Assembly (NCBI GenBank): GCA_034769895.1 | Contig: CM068371.1 | Coordinates: forward strand, 400,287,469-400,351,468 | Direction of reading: 5' to 3' | Length of the DNA: 64,000 nt | From: Magicicada septendecula | Taxonomy: Eukaryota > Arthropoda > Insecta > Hemiptera > Cicadidae | Shown: positions 12,553 to 24,960 of the stretch, one piece after another | How the letters are laid out: every line of letters begins with the position of its first letter | How positions within the stretch are numbered: position 1 is the first letter of the stretch | Notes under the pieces: model-generated | The model's database searches: none | What the model was told of the DNA's origin: nothing | What the model saw: the letters and a program-made list of their open reading frames with translations, nothing else | Program-made: the position numbers and the translations under genes

Positions 12553-12660
12553 AAGTCATGTTTTATGTACGCTCCTGGTGATCTACCTCTTCCTAACCAT
12601 ATTGCTCCTTCAGTCAGAAAGGACAGTGGTCTACATCATAACAAGAGTTATCAAGAATAA
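12553..12660 (+). CDS. Candidate terminal exon of an unidentified host gene
   Basis: The acceptor tract ATTTCTCTCTGCAG ends at 12552. The next 108 bases are exactly 36 codons ending in TAA (12658-12660), starting in phase 0. The peptide contains MYAPGDLPLP and LPNHIAPSVRKDSGLHH and ends in KSYQE, a hydrophilic, proline-rich tail. A second frame (phase 2) is also open to a nearby stop and would give a hydrophobic, membrane-like peptide, so the frame is not certain. The following 1.2 kb has no coding signal and would be 3' UTR; AATAAA occurs at 13900. I do not recognise the gene. It could be an alternative end of the same transcript as the exon at 1418, although the intron phases differ in the favoured frames. 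Confidence 0.4.
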   Translation, partial: KSCFMYAPGDLPLPNHIAPSVRKDSGLHHNKSYQE

Positions 12661-13905
12661 TTAATTTTGTATCTTGCATCATTGTAGTTTGTCATTGATA
12701 TGTTTCTGCACATCATTAACCAAACGGCTATGCCTACAGCAAAATGACGACAACTATACACGACATTTCCGTTGAAGGTGATAAGCTGTGGTTGATGATG
12801 TGCCTACTAATTGTGGCAACAAGGCAGCTGTGTGGACTCAAAACAGTAATCCCATCTTATTAATAGTGCCATCTGATTGGTGCACAGAGACAATGTCGCA
12901 AAGTACTGCACATTATGAACACATTATTGCATCAAAGGCCTCTAAGTGTCATCCTTCTGCTTAAGTCCTTGTATTTCCTTTGTCATTGTTGTTTCATTTG
13001 GATTTATGCATAGTGAGACAAAAAACTCGAACCATTAGAAATTCAGTCGATCGTATTTCATATGGTAGATATAGTCTGACAGAAATTTTTGAATACACCA
13101 GGTCTTGTAAAATAAGGTTTTCATATGGTTACAAAATGGCTGTACACAATTTTTCCTACAGCAGATCTACTTCTCCTGTACAGCTCTTACTACATCTGTC
13201 TTCTCCCCCCCCCCCCTCGGTGTGGGTAATTGTAGATTATTCAAAAAATACTGTAACAAATTTACTTCCTGAGGAACCTGTAGAAGTACACAGCAAGGGA
13301 TATTGACAGTATTTATTGAAATTACCATGACTAAAATAAAAATAATAATTAAAATTAAGCCATTAAAAACTAACAGAATATGTAGAATGAATTGGACAAT
13401 TATTTTCAATCATGTGCTCAACATCGGATGCACCTTGATTGGATGGCCATTTTACCTAAATGGAGTACACACTGTTGATCCAGGATCTTTTTTTTTTTTT
13501 TATAAAGCTTTTGTATGGACATTTGAGCTACTTTTTTCTCTTTACTATGAATGCTGTACTGATTCAGCGGTATTGTCATTGAGGGGCACTACCCTGTATA
13601 ATGGAAAATTTAAGATAATGAAAGGGCATGTAATGGGTCACTTAGTCAATCAGCCATGTGAATTGATCGAATGCAATTCAAAAAACCATCAGGAGTTTTT
13701 GTCTTGTTCTGAACATACAGTATGTACCATAAATACAGTATGTTTTAATGTAATAGTTGTGTATTATATTAGTAATTCACAGATGGTACGTAAATGTATA
13801 TAGTTTCTTTTCTTCTATAATTAAAATATTTAAATGTGTTGCTACATTTTCTCCTTGTTACTATATAATTTAAATTTAGTACTTAGTTTTATTTATATTA
13901 ATAAA
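12661..13905 (+). other. Possible 3' UTR, otherwise unassigned
   Basis: It follows the candidate stop at 12660 and ends at an AATAAA (13900-13905). Earlier AATAAA hexamers also occur, for example near 13335. A C-run lies at 13205-13216 and a T-run near 13490. The frames inside have no recognisable domain. Confidence 0.3.
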
Positions 13906-14440
13906 TTATAAACAAAACACGTACATGTGGGTTTTTTTCCTATACCTAAGATAGGAATGGTATATGGGTTAAAATTAGAATACGTGATTTTGGAACTTTG
14001 AATTTTTATTTGGAATAGAAAGCACTTTAGGTGTAATTTTCTGTGGTTAGGTGCTTCATTTGAACAAACGTTTCTCTACTGTTATTTTGAAAACCGATAT
14101 TGATGCTCTTTTTATTTTGAAAATATTACAAATGTATAAAGTGAATGTGGTAACGTCTCTGTTATGTGAGATCGAATATGTATTGCTTCAACTACATTGT
14201 TTCTTCTAGGTCTTCCTCACGGAATGGTACACGGTTATAATATTTCATGTATATCTCATATATCTCATTTTTTTTAAATAAAATTTATTTCCTAATCTAA
14301 TTAAGTACATCTCAAAATACTGTTGTATTGTGACAACCAGCAACATTATTTTTTATGATTAGATATGATAAAATTTAATCTTTTAAATTGGAATAAACAG
14401 TGATTACACATATGATTGACTGAATAAATTTATTTTGTAG
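13906..14440. other. Unassigned AT-rich DNA
   Basis: No gene, repeat end or RNA seen. Confidence 0.4.
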
Positions 14441-14459
14441 GATATTTGGCAGGAAAGGT

Positions 14460-15275
14460 TATTCTCAACTGATAAAAAGTATTTTCAGAGAAAATTCAAG
14501 AAAAGTTAATTTTTGTCTAGAATTTGACAGCAGTGTTAGGCTAAACATATCACACAGTCTTGGCACACCATATGAACTGAAACAAAATTCTGTGTAATGA
14601 TTTTACACTGCTAAAAAATGTACATTCAGATTTTCTACACACACACACCATTTTTGTAGTTACACAAATGTACAAATAAATAAAAATATATGAATTCGTG
14701 TTATTTCATATGTCAGTGTTGGTTTAAAATGTTTATAAAAGTGGGTCATTTATAATAAAATTTGAACAACAGGTGGTAGTTGTTAGTGAATTAATTTATA
14801 AAGTAGAATTTTGGCAAATTAAACTAATTTAAAAATATAAAAAATACAAACCATGACAAACATAATGCCAGATATGAAAATTAAAAAAAAACATGAAAAA
14901 TAGTACTCATTGGTACAGGGTCAAGTAAACAAAAGTTACCTAAAATTCTATTTATTATGGATAAATAAACAGTAATTCATAATGTGTGAGTGTTCAGAGT
15001 TATGTTGTCTAGTGAATGAGCAAAATACTCTCACAGCTTATTCAGAAAAAATAAATTTAAATCAGAAATTAGGCACAGTGTCAGGTTAATCATATTATAT
15101 TCTTGGCATGCCAAATAAACAAAATGCTGTCTGTAATGATTTTAAACTGTTTAAAACATTTACATTTTTCACACACACCATTTATACAAATAAATAAGAA
15201 TATAGGTAAGTTAGAAAAGATGACTGTGTTACTTTATACAGTGTTTTTGGTTTAAAACCATTCAGAATTTAACAG
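14460..15275. repeat. Diverged direct duplication, units about 14460-14740 and 15030-15275
   Basis: The two units share an ordered series of blocks: a CAGTGTTAGG-like start, TTGGCA with a CCA-A-A continuation, TGTAATGATTTTA, CACACACACCATTT, ACAAATAAATAA, and a GGTTTAAAA end. The spacing is about 560 bp. Non-coding. Confidence 0.6.
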
Positions 15276-15285
15276 TGGTGAGGTA

Positions 15286-17089
15286 CACTACACTCTTGTT
15301 TATCCGGAATAAGTTTTCAAAATATTTTTTTTTTAACAACTTTACTGGAGAATTTTAAGATACAATTTGTACTAAAAACAACCTGTTTTGTTATAAATTC
15401 AACGTTATACCCATTCAGAGCTCATCAACATAAACATAATTAATCTAAATTGCAAGGATAAAAATAATACCATAGTAAAATTAGCAGTGGCAATCAACCA
15501 TTCAGAGGCTACTCAATGCTGGACAAATTATTAAATTATTTTGAGCGAGACAAACCCAGCAGAACTGTTACTTCTTAAAAGACTCCGTGACTGTACAGAT
15601 TTACTCGTAAAATACAGTACAGTAGGCTATTACAGTTTGAATAGTCTTCAAAATAAAAAAACGCAACTTTTCTATATAGCAGTAGGTAAACATCGCTAAT
15701 ACCGGCATTTTCGTCATTAGTTTGGTTTATCTGGAATTTCATTTTGTGAAATTACAGATTATTTGAAATTAATATTTTTAAAACAATACATACAAAATCA
15801 CAACTGCCTTACCTGCATCGGGCTAGAGTCTTCACGTGAACTCGTACCTATAAGTGATTTAGGGTTAAGTGTTCTTTAATAAATCACACTCAATTTCGGC
15901 ATTAGATAGTTATTTTTTATTCAACAACTCTTTTAAACTTTACTGGCTTTTCATTTATCTCTCCTAAAGACTATCATTGATCAAAACATAATAATCTACT
16001 TGTTCTGATAACCAAGTCAAATATTCTTCATTACTTTTAAATTGTTTTTTCTCTTTCTCGGAGTTATACTCCAAACAATATTTAAGTCAAATACACATAC
16101 TATCAAAGTCTAATATTCACTCTGGAATTACTTCCTACTGAACATAAATATAATGATCTTAATGTAATTAACTTAATCTATAATAAAGGTGACCCAGCAT
16201 TGCACACGCTCACACTCATTCAGTTATTATATTTAAATTTTCCCCGGTTTACTTTAAATTTAGTGCTTTATAATATTTTTACATAATTATGGCAAGAATT
16301 AGGAAGAAAGTGCACTGTTACTTCTCTGTACTTCCTGGTCGACCCCATGTTGTACTCGGTGGATTTATTCACTCAACTGTCCGAAAATAGTTCTCACATT
16401 TTGTTTTCTACGTCACTGAAGGATAATTTGTTCTCACGTTATTTTTTATTCCACTTTATATTATGAATTTGACCACATTTTAAAACTTTAAAATTACAAA
16501 CTGAAATTTAGGCTGACGAGCCTATGTGTTCACCCGGCCGGGGAAAGGTTTCTTCGTTGACTGGGGAGAGAGTGCACACCAGACTCCACACTATAGCTTG
16601 TTGCTGAAAAAGGGAAGGCACTGCCTTCAGGCTACGATTGTTTCGTCGCTGTACATGAAGTCTGGACTGTCTATGTGCCAAAGGAGCTAAAGATGTTAAG
16701 CGGTGACGATACAAGAGGCTTAGGTGGGTGGAGCCTCTAATTGATTTCCTCCGTCTCCAGAGCACATGGCAATACAATCTTTCTGCTTCGCCATTTTCTT
16801 AGCGTCGGTTCCGCCTGTTGTGCGTAGATGCTGCGCCCGGGTCTGTGTACGCACACCGTTGTACGTGACAAACATTCAGTTCCCAACAAGTATTACGTTC
16901 TCTGACAACACCCAGTCCAAAAAGTTATGTTAGCGTTCATTGTTTGAATCCAACGCTATTTCATACGGGACTTGCAACGATGATACAAAATAAATTTAAT
17001 GAAAAATAAAAAACCCCCTTTTTTGACACATTAAAATTTATCCAGAAAGGCTCCAGTCCCATAAATTCCTGATAAACGAAAGTGTAGTG
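15286..17089. mobile_element. Tigger/pogo-like non-autonomous element, 1.8 kb
   Basis: The left end is CACTACACTCTTGTTTATCC. The right end read inward is CACTACACTTTCGTTTATCA. Both are flanked by TA (15284-15285 and 17090-17091). TA flanks plus a GTTTATCCGGAA-like block are typical of pogo/Tigger. No transposase frame is present. A GC- and CpG-rich segment (about 16500-16950) differs sharply from the AT-rich flanks. It holds a 55-codon plus-strand frame (16766-16933, start MAIQSFCFAIFLASVPP, hydrophobic after the Met) and a 25-codon minus-strand frame starting MAKQKDCIAM. Neither is recognised. Confidence 0.7.
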
Positions 17090-17091
17090 TA

Positions 17092-19253
17092 CTTGTAATA
17101 TGCACTGTGTACTTGTAATATGCACTGTGGATTTAGGCTATGGTTATGGGGAGATTGTTTTGCTTATTCGGGATGTGTATTGTGCGCATACACTTCTGCA
17201 TGGTGAGTACTTTTGTGTAGTTATATTTAATAAGTAAAGGGCTTAAAAATTATACATGTGTGTGGGGGAGGGCAGAAAGTATTTTGCGAGTGAGGAGGTA
17301 GGGTGCAATAAAAGTATAAACCCTAAGAAGGTACTTTACCAGCTTCTCTATACCTGTCACATAAGCCCCGCAGTAATCATTTTAAGAAAACATTTCTAGT
17401 AACAAGCAATTACAAAGTTATAGTTACAATTTTCACTCAATACACGTGTGCGCTATTCACACACACCAATGAACTTTTCACATTCTCGTATATGCCTGCA
17501 TACTAATTCTCAAGTTCGTTTATTTAATTTATTATGTATTTAAAAAAATTCTAAACCATATTCTGTAGAATAATTAATAGGCATAATTTTAAGAAATTAA
17601 CTTAAAGACAGACAGATGAGGGTCTACAGAGGTTTGAACTTCTAATTCAGTGTAGACTATTTCTAATTCAGTGGTAAAATCTATTATTTCAAAAGATTTA
17701 CATTACTTAGTAAAAATAAATTATTAATTTTAAGTAGAGTACTACAAACTGTTAGACTGAATAATTTGCATGCATCAACACGATGAGCAGATCCTCTGTC
17801 AGATATTAATGTATATGTTAATAAAAACTGTAGTAAACCTATTTGAGAGAAACAAGCAGAGAACCTTGGCAAACTATCAAATAATTCCATTGTAAATTAC
17901 GAACGAGTTTAGCAAATCAATGTGTGAAAAAGTTGAGAGGGTATTGAGACTCGTTAAATAAGTAAATGGGCTGCAATTGAAGTACAAGGTTTCTTTTGCC
18001 AACTGAATACAGTTGGTGGGAAACCAATAGGTGGTAGACATGACAGGCAGTACAGGATATGCTAGAAAGGAACAGATCACAGGGGATTGTGTGTTTATGT
18101 AAGTTTTGTGTAAATAATTTTGTGAATGTATAAATGTAATTGTTCGTGTGGTCTGAATAGTGGCCATAATCAAGACTTATCAGCTCAGTCTATAAGGAAC
18201 TAGATCATCTGTTTCAAAAATGACAGGTACAGGAGAGGCTGTAAAACTGTTCCCTATGACAATTTAAGGGTCAGCTATTGTTCATTGAAGGAACACTTTA
18301 TGCCCCCCCCTCTCTCAATGAATCAATTTTAGCTATTTAAGTTTCTGTCACACTTTTTTTATATCTGACTCCCTGTCATTTGAGTGATATTGTGTATGTT
18401 CGTGTTACTATTTAGAGTTAGCCAGAACGAGGGTAGCAGTTTCTTAAATCAATTGATAAATTTTAATTAGCTTCAATGTTAGATTTAATTTTATCAAATT
18501 GTGACCACAATATATAAGTCTGTTTTCTACATTTTAATGATCCGTGATTAATGATGTATTTTCTTTTTCCTTAATTCGGAATTATAAAACATCTGTTTCC
18601 TTTTATACATACTTTCATGGAATGAAAATGTATTTATTTTGTAAAACAAGTTTGACAAAATGTGTTTGCAATTACAAAGTGTGGTAAATGTTTGCTGTCC
18701 AGTGTGAAATATCCACAACACATGTTTGTCTTATTTGTATAATTTATATTGAAAGTTTGTTTATGGGTTGAAAGGCGTGTGTGTGCTGCTATAACTTTTG
18801 TGTAAAAACTTTTAAGTGTTTATGGATCAAATAAAGTGTATATATAGTTTATGTGTTGTTGTAATGAGTTTTAATATAACTTCACTGTTGTTTGGATATC
18901 CTCATATAGTTTTTCATTGCCTAACCCTCTTCATCAGCTTTACATAACACTTCGTCCGTTAATATAATTCCATTAATCAAAGAATGTGCTTTAGTACAAC
19001 ATCCACTGGTGTTTGGATTTCCTGTTTTGGGTATTCCTTCATTTGCTTAATCTCTTCATCAAGGAATTTCTATTCCTGACAGTAAAAACTGACATAGATT
19101 ATCACATTGTCACTGTGGTCTGAAAATCATTGGCTGTTTGCAGACACTTAAAGTGAAAACGGTGAATACAGTAAATAATGTGTTAAGGAATTTGCTTTTT
19201 TTTCTATAACTTAATAAGATAAAAGTCCACAGATCAGTCTGAAATTCTATGTG
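17092..19253. other. Unassigned AT-rich DNA
   Basis: A short direct duplication of GTACTTGTAATATGCACTGTG lies at the left edge (about 17090-17128). I find no gene or terminal repeats in the rest. Confidence 0.4.
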
Positions 19254-19261
19254 GGATATGT

Positions 19262-19863
19262 CATGGGCGTAACTTGGGGCCTAAATTTGGGGGCAGGGTA
19301 AATCTTCATAAAATTCAAGTGTGTAGTGATACCACCTATATAATAAAATATATTATATACAAAATTAGAAAGTTTAGTAATAATTCTAGTTATTAAACGA
19401 GGGACAATTTCATTTTTTAATGATCAACAAGCCTTTCTTCATAAGTTGTACTTCCAGTTATGTTTACCTAGAACAAATATACTGTAGCCCTATAAACAAA
19501 CAATTACAGTTCTTCCAATTCTTATACACAGTTTTTGTAAACGCATCCTCCTCTTAGGCACACTGTCACAAAATGGTCTCTAGCATTTGTTTTTTCGAAC
19601 ATAAATATTATTTTGACGTATATCATTCAAATCTCTTACAAGTTTCTTCGAAAGAAATAAAACTAATAAATTTATGGCAACTAGTCGTCTGATAACAGTA
19701 CAGACATTGATAAATAGTGCTTACTGTGCTCGCAAGCAAAGAAACTGTCTCCTCTTTGACTGTTTCTTAGTTTTTATTTATATCAACTGGAAACAAAATT
19801 TTATAATGCTCGGAACATTGGGGGGGGGAGTGCCCCCCTTGCCCCTCCCAAGTTAAGCCTATG
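19262..19863. mobile_element. hAT-type MITE, 602 bp
   Basis: The ends are CATGGGCGTAACTTGGG and, read inward from the right, CATAGGCTTAACTTGGG. The 8 bp duplication GGATATGT is exact at 19254-19261 and 19864-19871. No transposase is present. G-rich and C-rich runs lie just inside the ends. Confidence 0.9.
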
Positions 19864-19871
19864 GGATATGT

Positions 19872-22333
19872 AATGCAGAGAAACTGGGTATTATGGAATA
19901 GATGAGTAATGTGAACTACCGTACTTAAATAGCTGACCTATAAAGTGTTGCAGATTTGTGGAGAGCTACTATGGGGAACTACTAAGTGCTCCCATGAGCC
20001 TCATGAAGGTGGTATTTCAATTTACCATGTTGTAGATATTATTTACTTGTTTCAGAAACTTTGACAGGTAAGTTTTATAAAACCGGGGTAAAAATTAAAA
20101 TTGTTAGAATCTTGCTTTGTAGATTCGAACTTAATGCATAAGAAACTCAAGGTTTACTTATATTACACTGTTAGTCAGTTTACTACAGTGAGTTTGGGAG
20201 AATTTTTGTTTGCAAACATAACTATTTGGGTAATATGGAACAGTTAGTATTTCATAATACCGGTCACAAAATTTGGTTTGTTGTGATGAGCTGGATATGT
20301 CAGATCCGGTTACTCTTCTGTCATTGAAACAAAAGTATGAAAACTTTGAGAAATTGCTGAAATGTGGTATTCAATAAGACATTTATAAACTCGGTGCAAA
20401 AAAAAAGCTTCTAGTCTCCACAGTGATATAATTTTAGGTCACCTGGCCATATGACAAATGCAGAGTTGGAGTGTGGATTTCACACCTGATGCATACTTCT
20501 GAATGTCGATAGTATTTCGTTTTTTAGATAACGTCTTGTACGAAGTATGAAATTAATTTGTATACCACTGGATGATTTTACATTCATTCATATGTCTCTT
20601 GCCAGCCAAAGACAAATCAGTGCTGACCAGTCAAGATGAAGTAATTACAATAATTGATACAAATATTATAATATATCTTAGTCTCACTAAATTTGTGTAT
20701 GGTAATTTATTTATGTTTCTGTTAGCCCCAAGTTGTTGGTGCCAATTTTATAATATTTTTTCTGGTGTTTATTTAAAACTAATGAAATAAACAATTATTT
20801 GCTATTGTCTCAAATTCCATAAAATTTATTGATACTTTCTCTTTGACATATATTTAACTGTATTAACATTCAATGTCCCTTTCTTAGGTTGTAGCTCTCT
20901 TAGGTTTGATAACATGAAAACTCTTTTTCTCAGGGTTAATATAAAAATTAAAGTCTGTGTATCGTCCAAGTCATACATATAAAATAAAACAATACTTATA
21001 AATGAGGTTCAGTAATTCGGTGTTGTGCATGTTAAAGTCATGGGTCCTTTGGATCATACAAAAGAAACGACTTAAAAAGGAACTATTACTAATAATAATT
21101 ATAATGTTTATATTGTTTTTGTTATAGTGTTTCACTGTTCTTGCTCTTTAAATGGATTAATGTTTGTTCAAGTGTTCGTCTTAACATGATGGAACAATCT
21201 CGCCAAATTGGTAGTTTCATTTACAGATTATTGCTTTATATTTATCTTCTGGCCTTCAAGTTTTCAGTGTATTCCATTAAAACATTAGTCTCCTCGTTAT
21301 TTCTACAGTTTTTCTTCATTAATTCGTTTGATATCATCAATTATTTTGTAAAAATGTCCAGCATTAAATTAATGTGGTCTGATTTCTTTTAGAATATTCT
21401 TCAACAATCTAATTTCTTTTTTAAAACTACCGATTCATTCAGTGCAGCTCTTGGATAAATTATATTAGTTTATAAATTATTATTAATTTGTAACGTAATA
21501 TTTCACTATTATTAATCATTATACACCTTTTTATATTAACCATATAGTTGTTTATATAACATGTTTTATTCACAGTGTATATTATAACTAGGTCCATTTC
21601 CTATTCACTATCACTACACTTTTTTTGTAACGTTTATAACTGTTATTTTCACTATTTTATATTATTAAACCAATTAACTTTTATAATTATAGCTTAATAC
21701 TATTCTATTAGTAAATTTTTATGTCACTTATATTTTGTAGTTGTGACACAAAATAACTGCTTGAGGTTCGCAGACCTCCCTCTAGTTTATTACCGGTACT
21801 CTAATGCTATAACCAATGTCTTTTTACTTACTTTCTAGGTTTAGTGTTTATACACTATACGTATGTTTCCTAATACGGTAACTATTTACATTTTATTATT
21901 CTTTGATCTTCTCTTCTGGGTATAATGGTCATCGTCAGTTATTGTCTTGTCATTGTAATTAAATTATTTAATTCCTAAATTTTCATTCTCTATTTCCCTA
22001 GTATTTATTTATTATAATATTTCCCCTTTGGTTTTTTATTACTTTTTACTCCTTGATATTATTATTTATCTTTAAATATTATATTTTGTTTTCATGTCTT
22101 TCTTTGTTAAAGTTTATTCTGTATTTCTTTGTATTTTATTTTTAAAAAGATTGCGTTTAGGCATAATTCACAATGAATTTGGATGAATTAATTGTCTTTA
22201 TTCTGGGGTGTAATCTTGTTATGTTACAACATACCGAGATAATGAAAATTTTGGATACAGTGAAAATCCTGCTTTAAGAGAGGTGCTCATATTGTATACT
22301 TTCCTTATGTGACAGAAGAACCTCAAGGACAGG
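19872..22333. other. Unassigned AT-rich DNA
   Basis: Very AT-rich, with T-rich stretches through 21400-22150. No gene or repeat boundaries recognised. Confidence 0.4.
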
Positions 22334-22375
22334 CAGTGGTGTATCTAGAATTTGGTTGGTGAGGGGGGGGTCCGC
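22334..22375. mobile_element. Possible hAT-type left end
   Basis: CAGTGGTGTATCTAGAATTT followed by a G-run resembles hAT ends of the CAG-GGTGTATC type. I found no matching right end or 8 bp duplication, so it is a fragment at best. Confidence 0.3.
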
Positions 22376-23324
22376 TTCATACAAAAGAAAAAAGAAGTTA
22401 AGACTAATCAGCATTACTATCTTTAAAGTGGCTGAAATCAGTTTCATTAAAGTAAACAGGAATAACAATATATATACTGCGACAGTACAAATAAGTGATG
22501 TACTGAGCATGGAAATATAAAAATTTAAATTTACTTAATAAACTGTAAATAATTAATAATAAATTAGAAATAAGCATGTTAGGGATTGCAGGCTTGGCTC
22601 AGACAAAAATATGAACAGGTGTTTCGACCTGAATCGACGTGCACACACACACACACAAATGTAACTGAAAGTGTGTACACCAGTATTTTGCTAGTGTGTG
22701 TGAACGCAGGTCTCTGCAGGCGAGTTTGCCACCCCAAGATGAATAATTGCACAATTACTGTTTTTCCGTAATTATTCATAAAATAGAATTAAGAATTAAA
22801 ATCCAAAAGCACCATAAAATGTAAATAAATTTACTAAATACTGTGTACGAAAACCACGCGAAAGTGACACCGTACAAGTGCAATAGTGAAATAACTGTGT
22901 ACAAATCGAAAGGGTTAAGTTGCAATGTCCAAAATTACAGTGAACATGTGTTATAAAATTAGTTATAAGATAAGTATAAGAGTATACTTACAAGACTCTG
23001 CAATTCGCAGAAATATAAAAAATAGCGAATTTGACAAAGAGTGGGGGAACTGACGCCAGAGACAGTTTCTAACATGTCGATTTCGGATCACTGCAGGGTG
23101 TCGACCAAGACATGGGTATAAATAGGACACGCAAGCTGCAGTGGTTCTCTTTCTTGAATCATCCACGATGCAGCGGGAGCTTATGCCCGTCAGCACGGCA
23201 TAATTATTTTTTTTCCGTAAACAGTTTAAATTTGCCAGTTACATACAAATACGTAACTAAGCTGTAAGGACAATCATTTTAATTAATAACAGCTCTACTT
23301 AAGAAGATCCATTAATGATTCGAC

Positions 23325-23560
23325 ACTAGACAAGAGAAGAGTTCCAGAGAGAGATACGACGCTGGACAAGAGGAGAGTTCCAGAGAGATAGAGATACGAC
23401 ACTGGACAAGAGGAGAGTTCCAGAGAGAGATACGACGCTGGACAAGAGAAGAGTTCCAGAGAGAGATACGACGCTGGACAAGAGGAGAGTTCCAGAGAGA
23501 GAGACAGCCGACGCTGGACAAGAGGAGAAGAGAGACAGCTGACGCTGGAGGCGAGACGAG
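23325..23560. repeat. Minisatellite, 36 bp unit, about 6 copies
   Basis: The unit contains GACGCTGGACAAGAGGAGAG and then TTCCAGAGAGAGATAC, with small expansions between copies. It is strongly purine-rich on the plus strand. Both surrounding stretches, 22376-23324 and 23561-24816, hold no gene I can support. Confidence 0.9.
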
Positions 23561-24816
23561 GACGAACACCGATGGAACAAAAAATGATCGAGTATGATTG
23601 ACGACAATAAGGTGATAGACAACTTATTCATATCTTAATCATACAAAGAATTCAAAGACAGTTAAAGACATTAATATTTTATTTAAAAATAAGAGCAATG
23701 TTTCTTGTATAGTAGAGTTAAAATCATAGATGTTTTAGAAATACGATTAACGTAACAAGAGCTCAAATTAATATGATATAAAATGATTGCAAAGCATTTA
23801 AATAAAAATAATTAGTATTTGAGAAAACAGTACTGAGAAACAATAACTATTAATATTTTGAGTACGTTACAGATTTTGAAACATATTAATAGACTGAGTA
23901 GTCTGAAAATGAGATTTATCTTTTATATAATAATTAGTAGCATAGAATATTTAGTCAGTAAGGATGTATATATCTTAAGCCTTACGGCATAATAACAAAT
24001 AATAACTAATGTTTAAAAATCGAAGTCAGTGCCATGTGCACATATTTTTTTATAGTATCAAATAAATTTTAATTACCGTTTCAAGTTACATAGAGTTCTT
24101 ACTGCAGATACACCTGACACCCAATTTAAATGTTAGATTGTTTAAAGAATTTGTCAATCTTGAACGTGAGATCGTTCACGCCTATTTATGTGTATGTAAC
24201 GTTGCATAAATTTGGTGCTCCAAGATCGCGGGGCTCCACAAATTTAAATTATAATAAATTTGCCAATTGTCACGTTGCAATACACGTTATTGAAACATTG
24301 TTTACATGATACTTATTGAATGAATTGATTTTCCTATATTTCTTATTTTAAACATATATGCTAATGTTATGTAATAAACCTGTTAGTAAATTTAAAAAAG
24401 AGTTACTGTACTACTATATTAGTGTACACAGATGAAAATATAATAAAACAGCCTAAAAATTAAGAGATTAACAAAGTTTGTCAACTTTTTCAATCCTCTG
24501 AGTGAGGGGTCTGGTTCTGTTCACCCCGGTCACCCCCCCCAAACGCCCCCTGAGGACAGTGACAGCCTTGGGATTTGTGATATCCCAGGCAAACCTTTTC
24601 AAGAGACCCTTTAAAAATTATTAATAATGTTAATATGGTTATCATGAAAACAGTAAAATATGAGAGATATTGAATGCATGTAATAGCTTTACATAGTGTA
24701 CAAATCAGTATGGAGAACCATACATGACTTCCATGTTCTAAGATTTATACTTAAAATCATTTTCGAAATGAAATATTTCAATAGAAACTACTTCTTTCTA
24801 CTTATTGCTTCAGCCT

Positions 24817-24960
24817 TAACCACAGTACTGTGGTCACTAACGTATACCACCACACGTTATCGCACTCTATTTTCACTGATGATGGCAGTCGATGACACTG
24901 CTGAAACGTCTGGTTTTGCAGAAAACATTGGACTACGGCCAAACAGCCTGGGAAGGAATT
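24817..24960 (+). mobile_element. Solitary arm related to foldback C
   Basis: It shares ACCACAGTACTGTGG, the CTGATGATGGCAG core, and GGCCAAACAGCC with GGAA near the end, in the same order as the right arm of the element at 879-1251. There is no opposing arm within reach, so this is a single arm or truncated copy. Confidence 0.65.
24873..24913 (+). ncRNA. Best-preserved hammerhead-ribozyme-like motif in the window
   Basis: TCA, CTGATGA, T, helix II GGCAGT with ACTGCT, GAAA, palindrome ACGT, C at the cleavage position, TGG. Helix I is TCA:TGG. The core and the C cleavage base agree with the standard hammerhead. One unpaired T precedes helix II. Confidence 0.65.

Noticed and set aside
13303-13803. 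166-codon plus-strand frame
   Set aside because: Low-complexity AT-rich composition, no domain, and it lies in the presumed 3' UTR after the 12553 exon.
22600-22740. GTTTCGACCTG next to a CA run as a further foldback arm
   Set aside because: No CTGANGA box and no inverted partner.
23312-23631. Overlapping Ser/Leu-rich frames over the minisatellite, and a possible CRISPR-like array
   Set aside because: Units are directly adjacent with no spacers; the frames follow the 36 bp repeat period.
24480-24560. C-run region as a hAT right end pairing with the G-run at 22334
   Set aside because: The terminal bases do not match and there is no 8 bp duplication.
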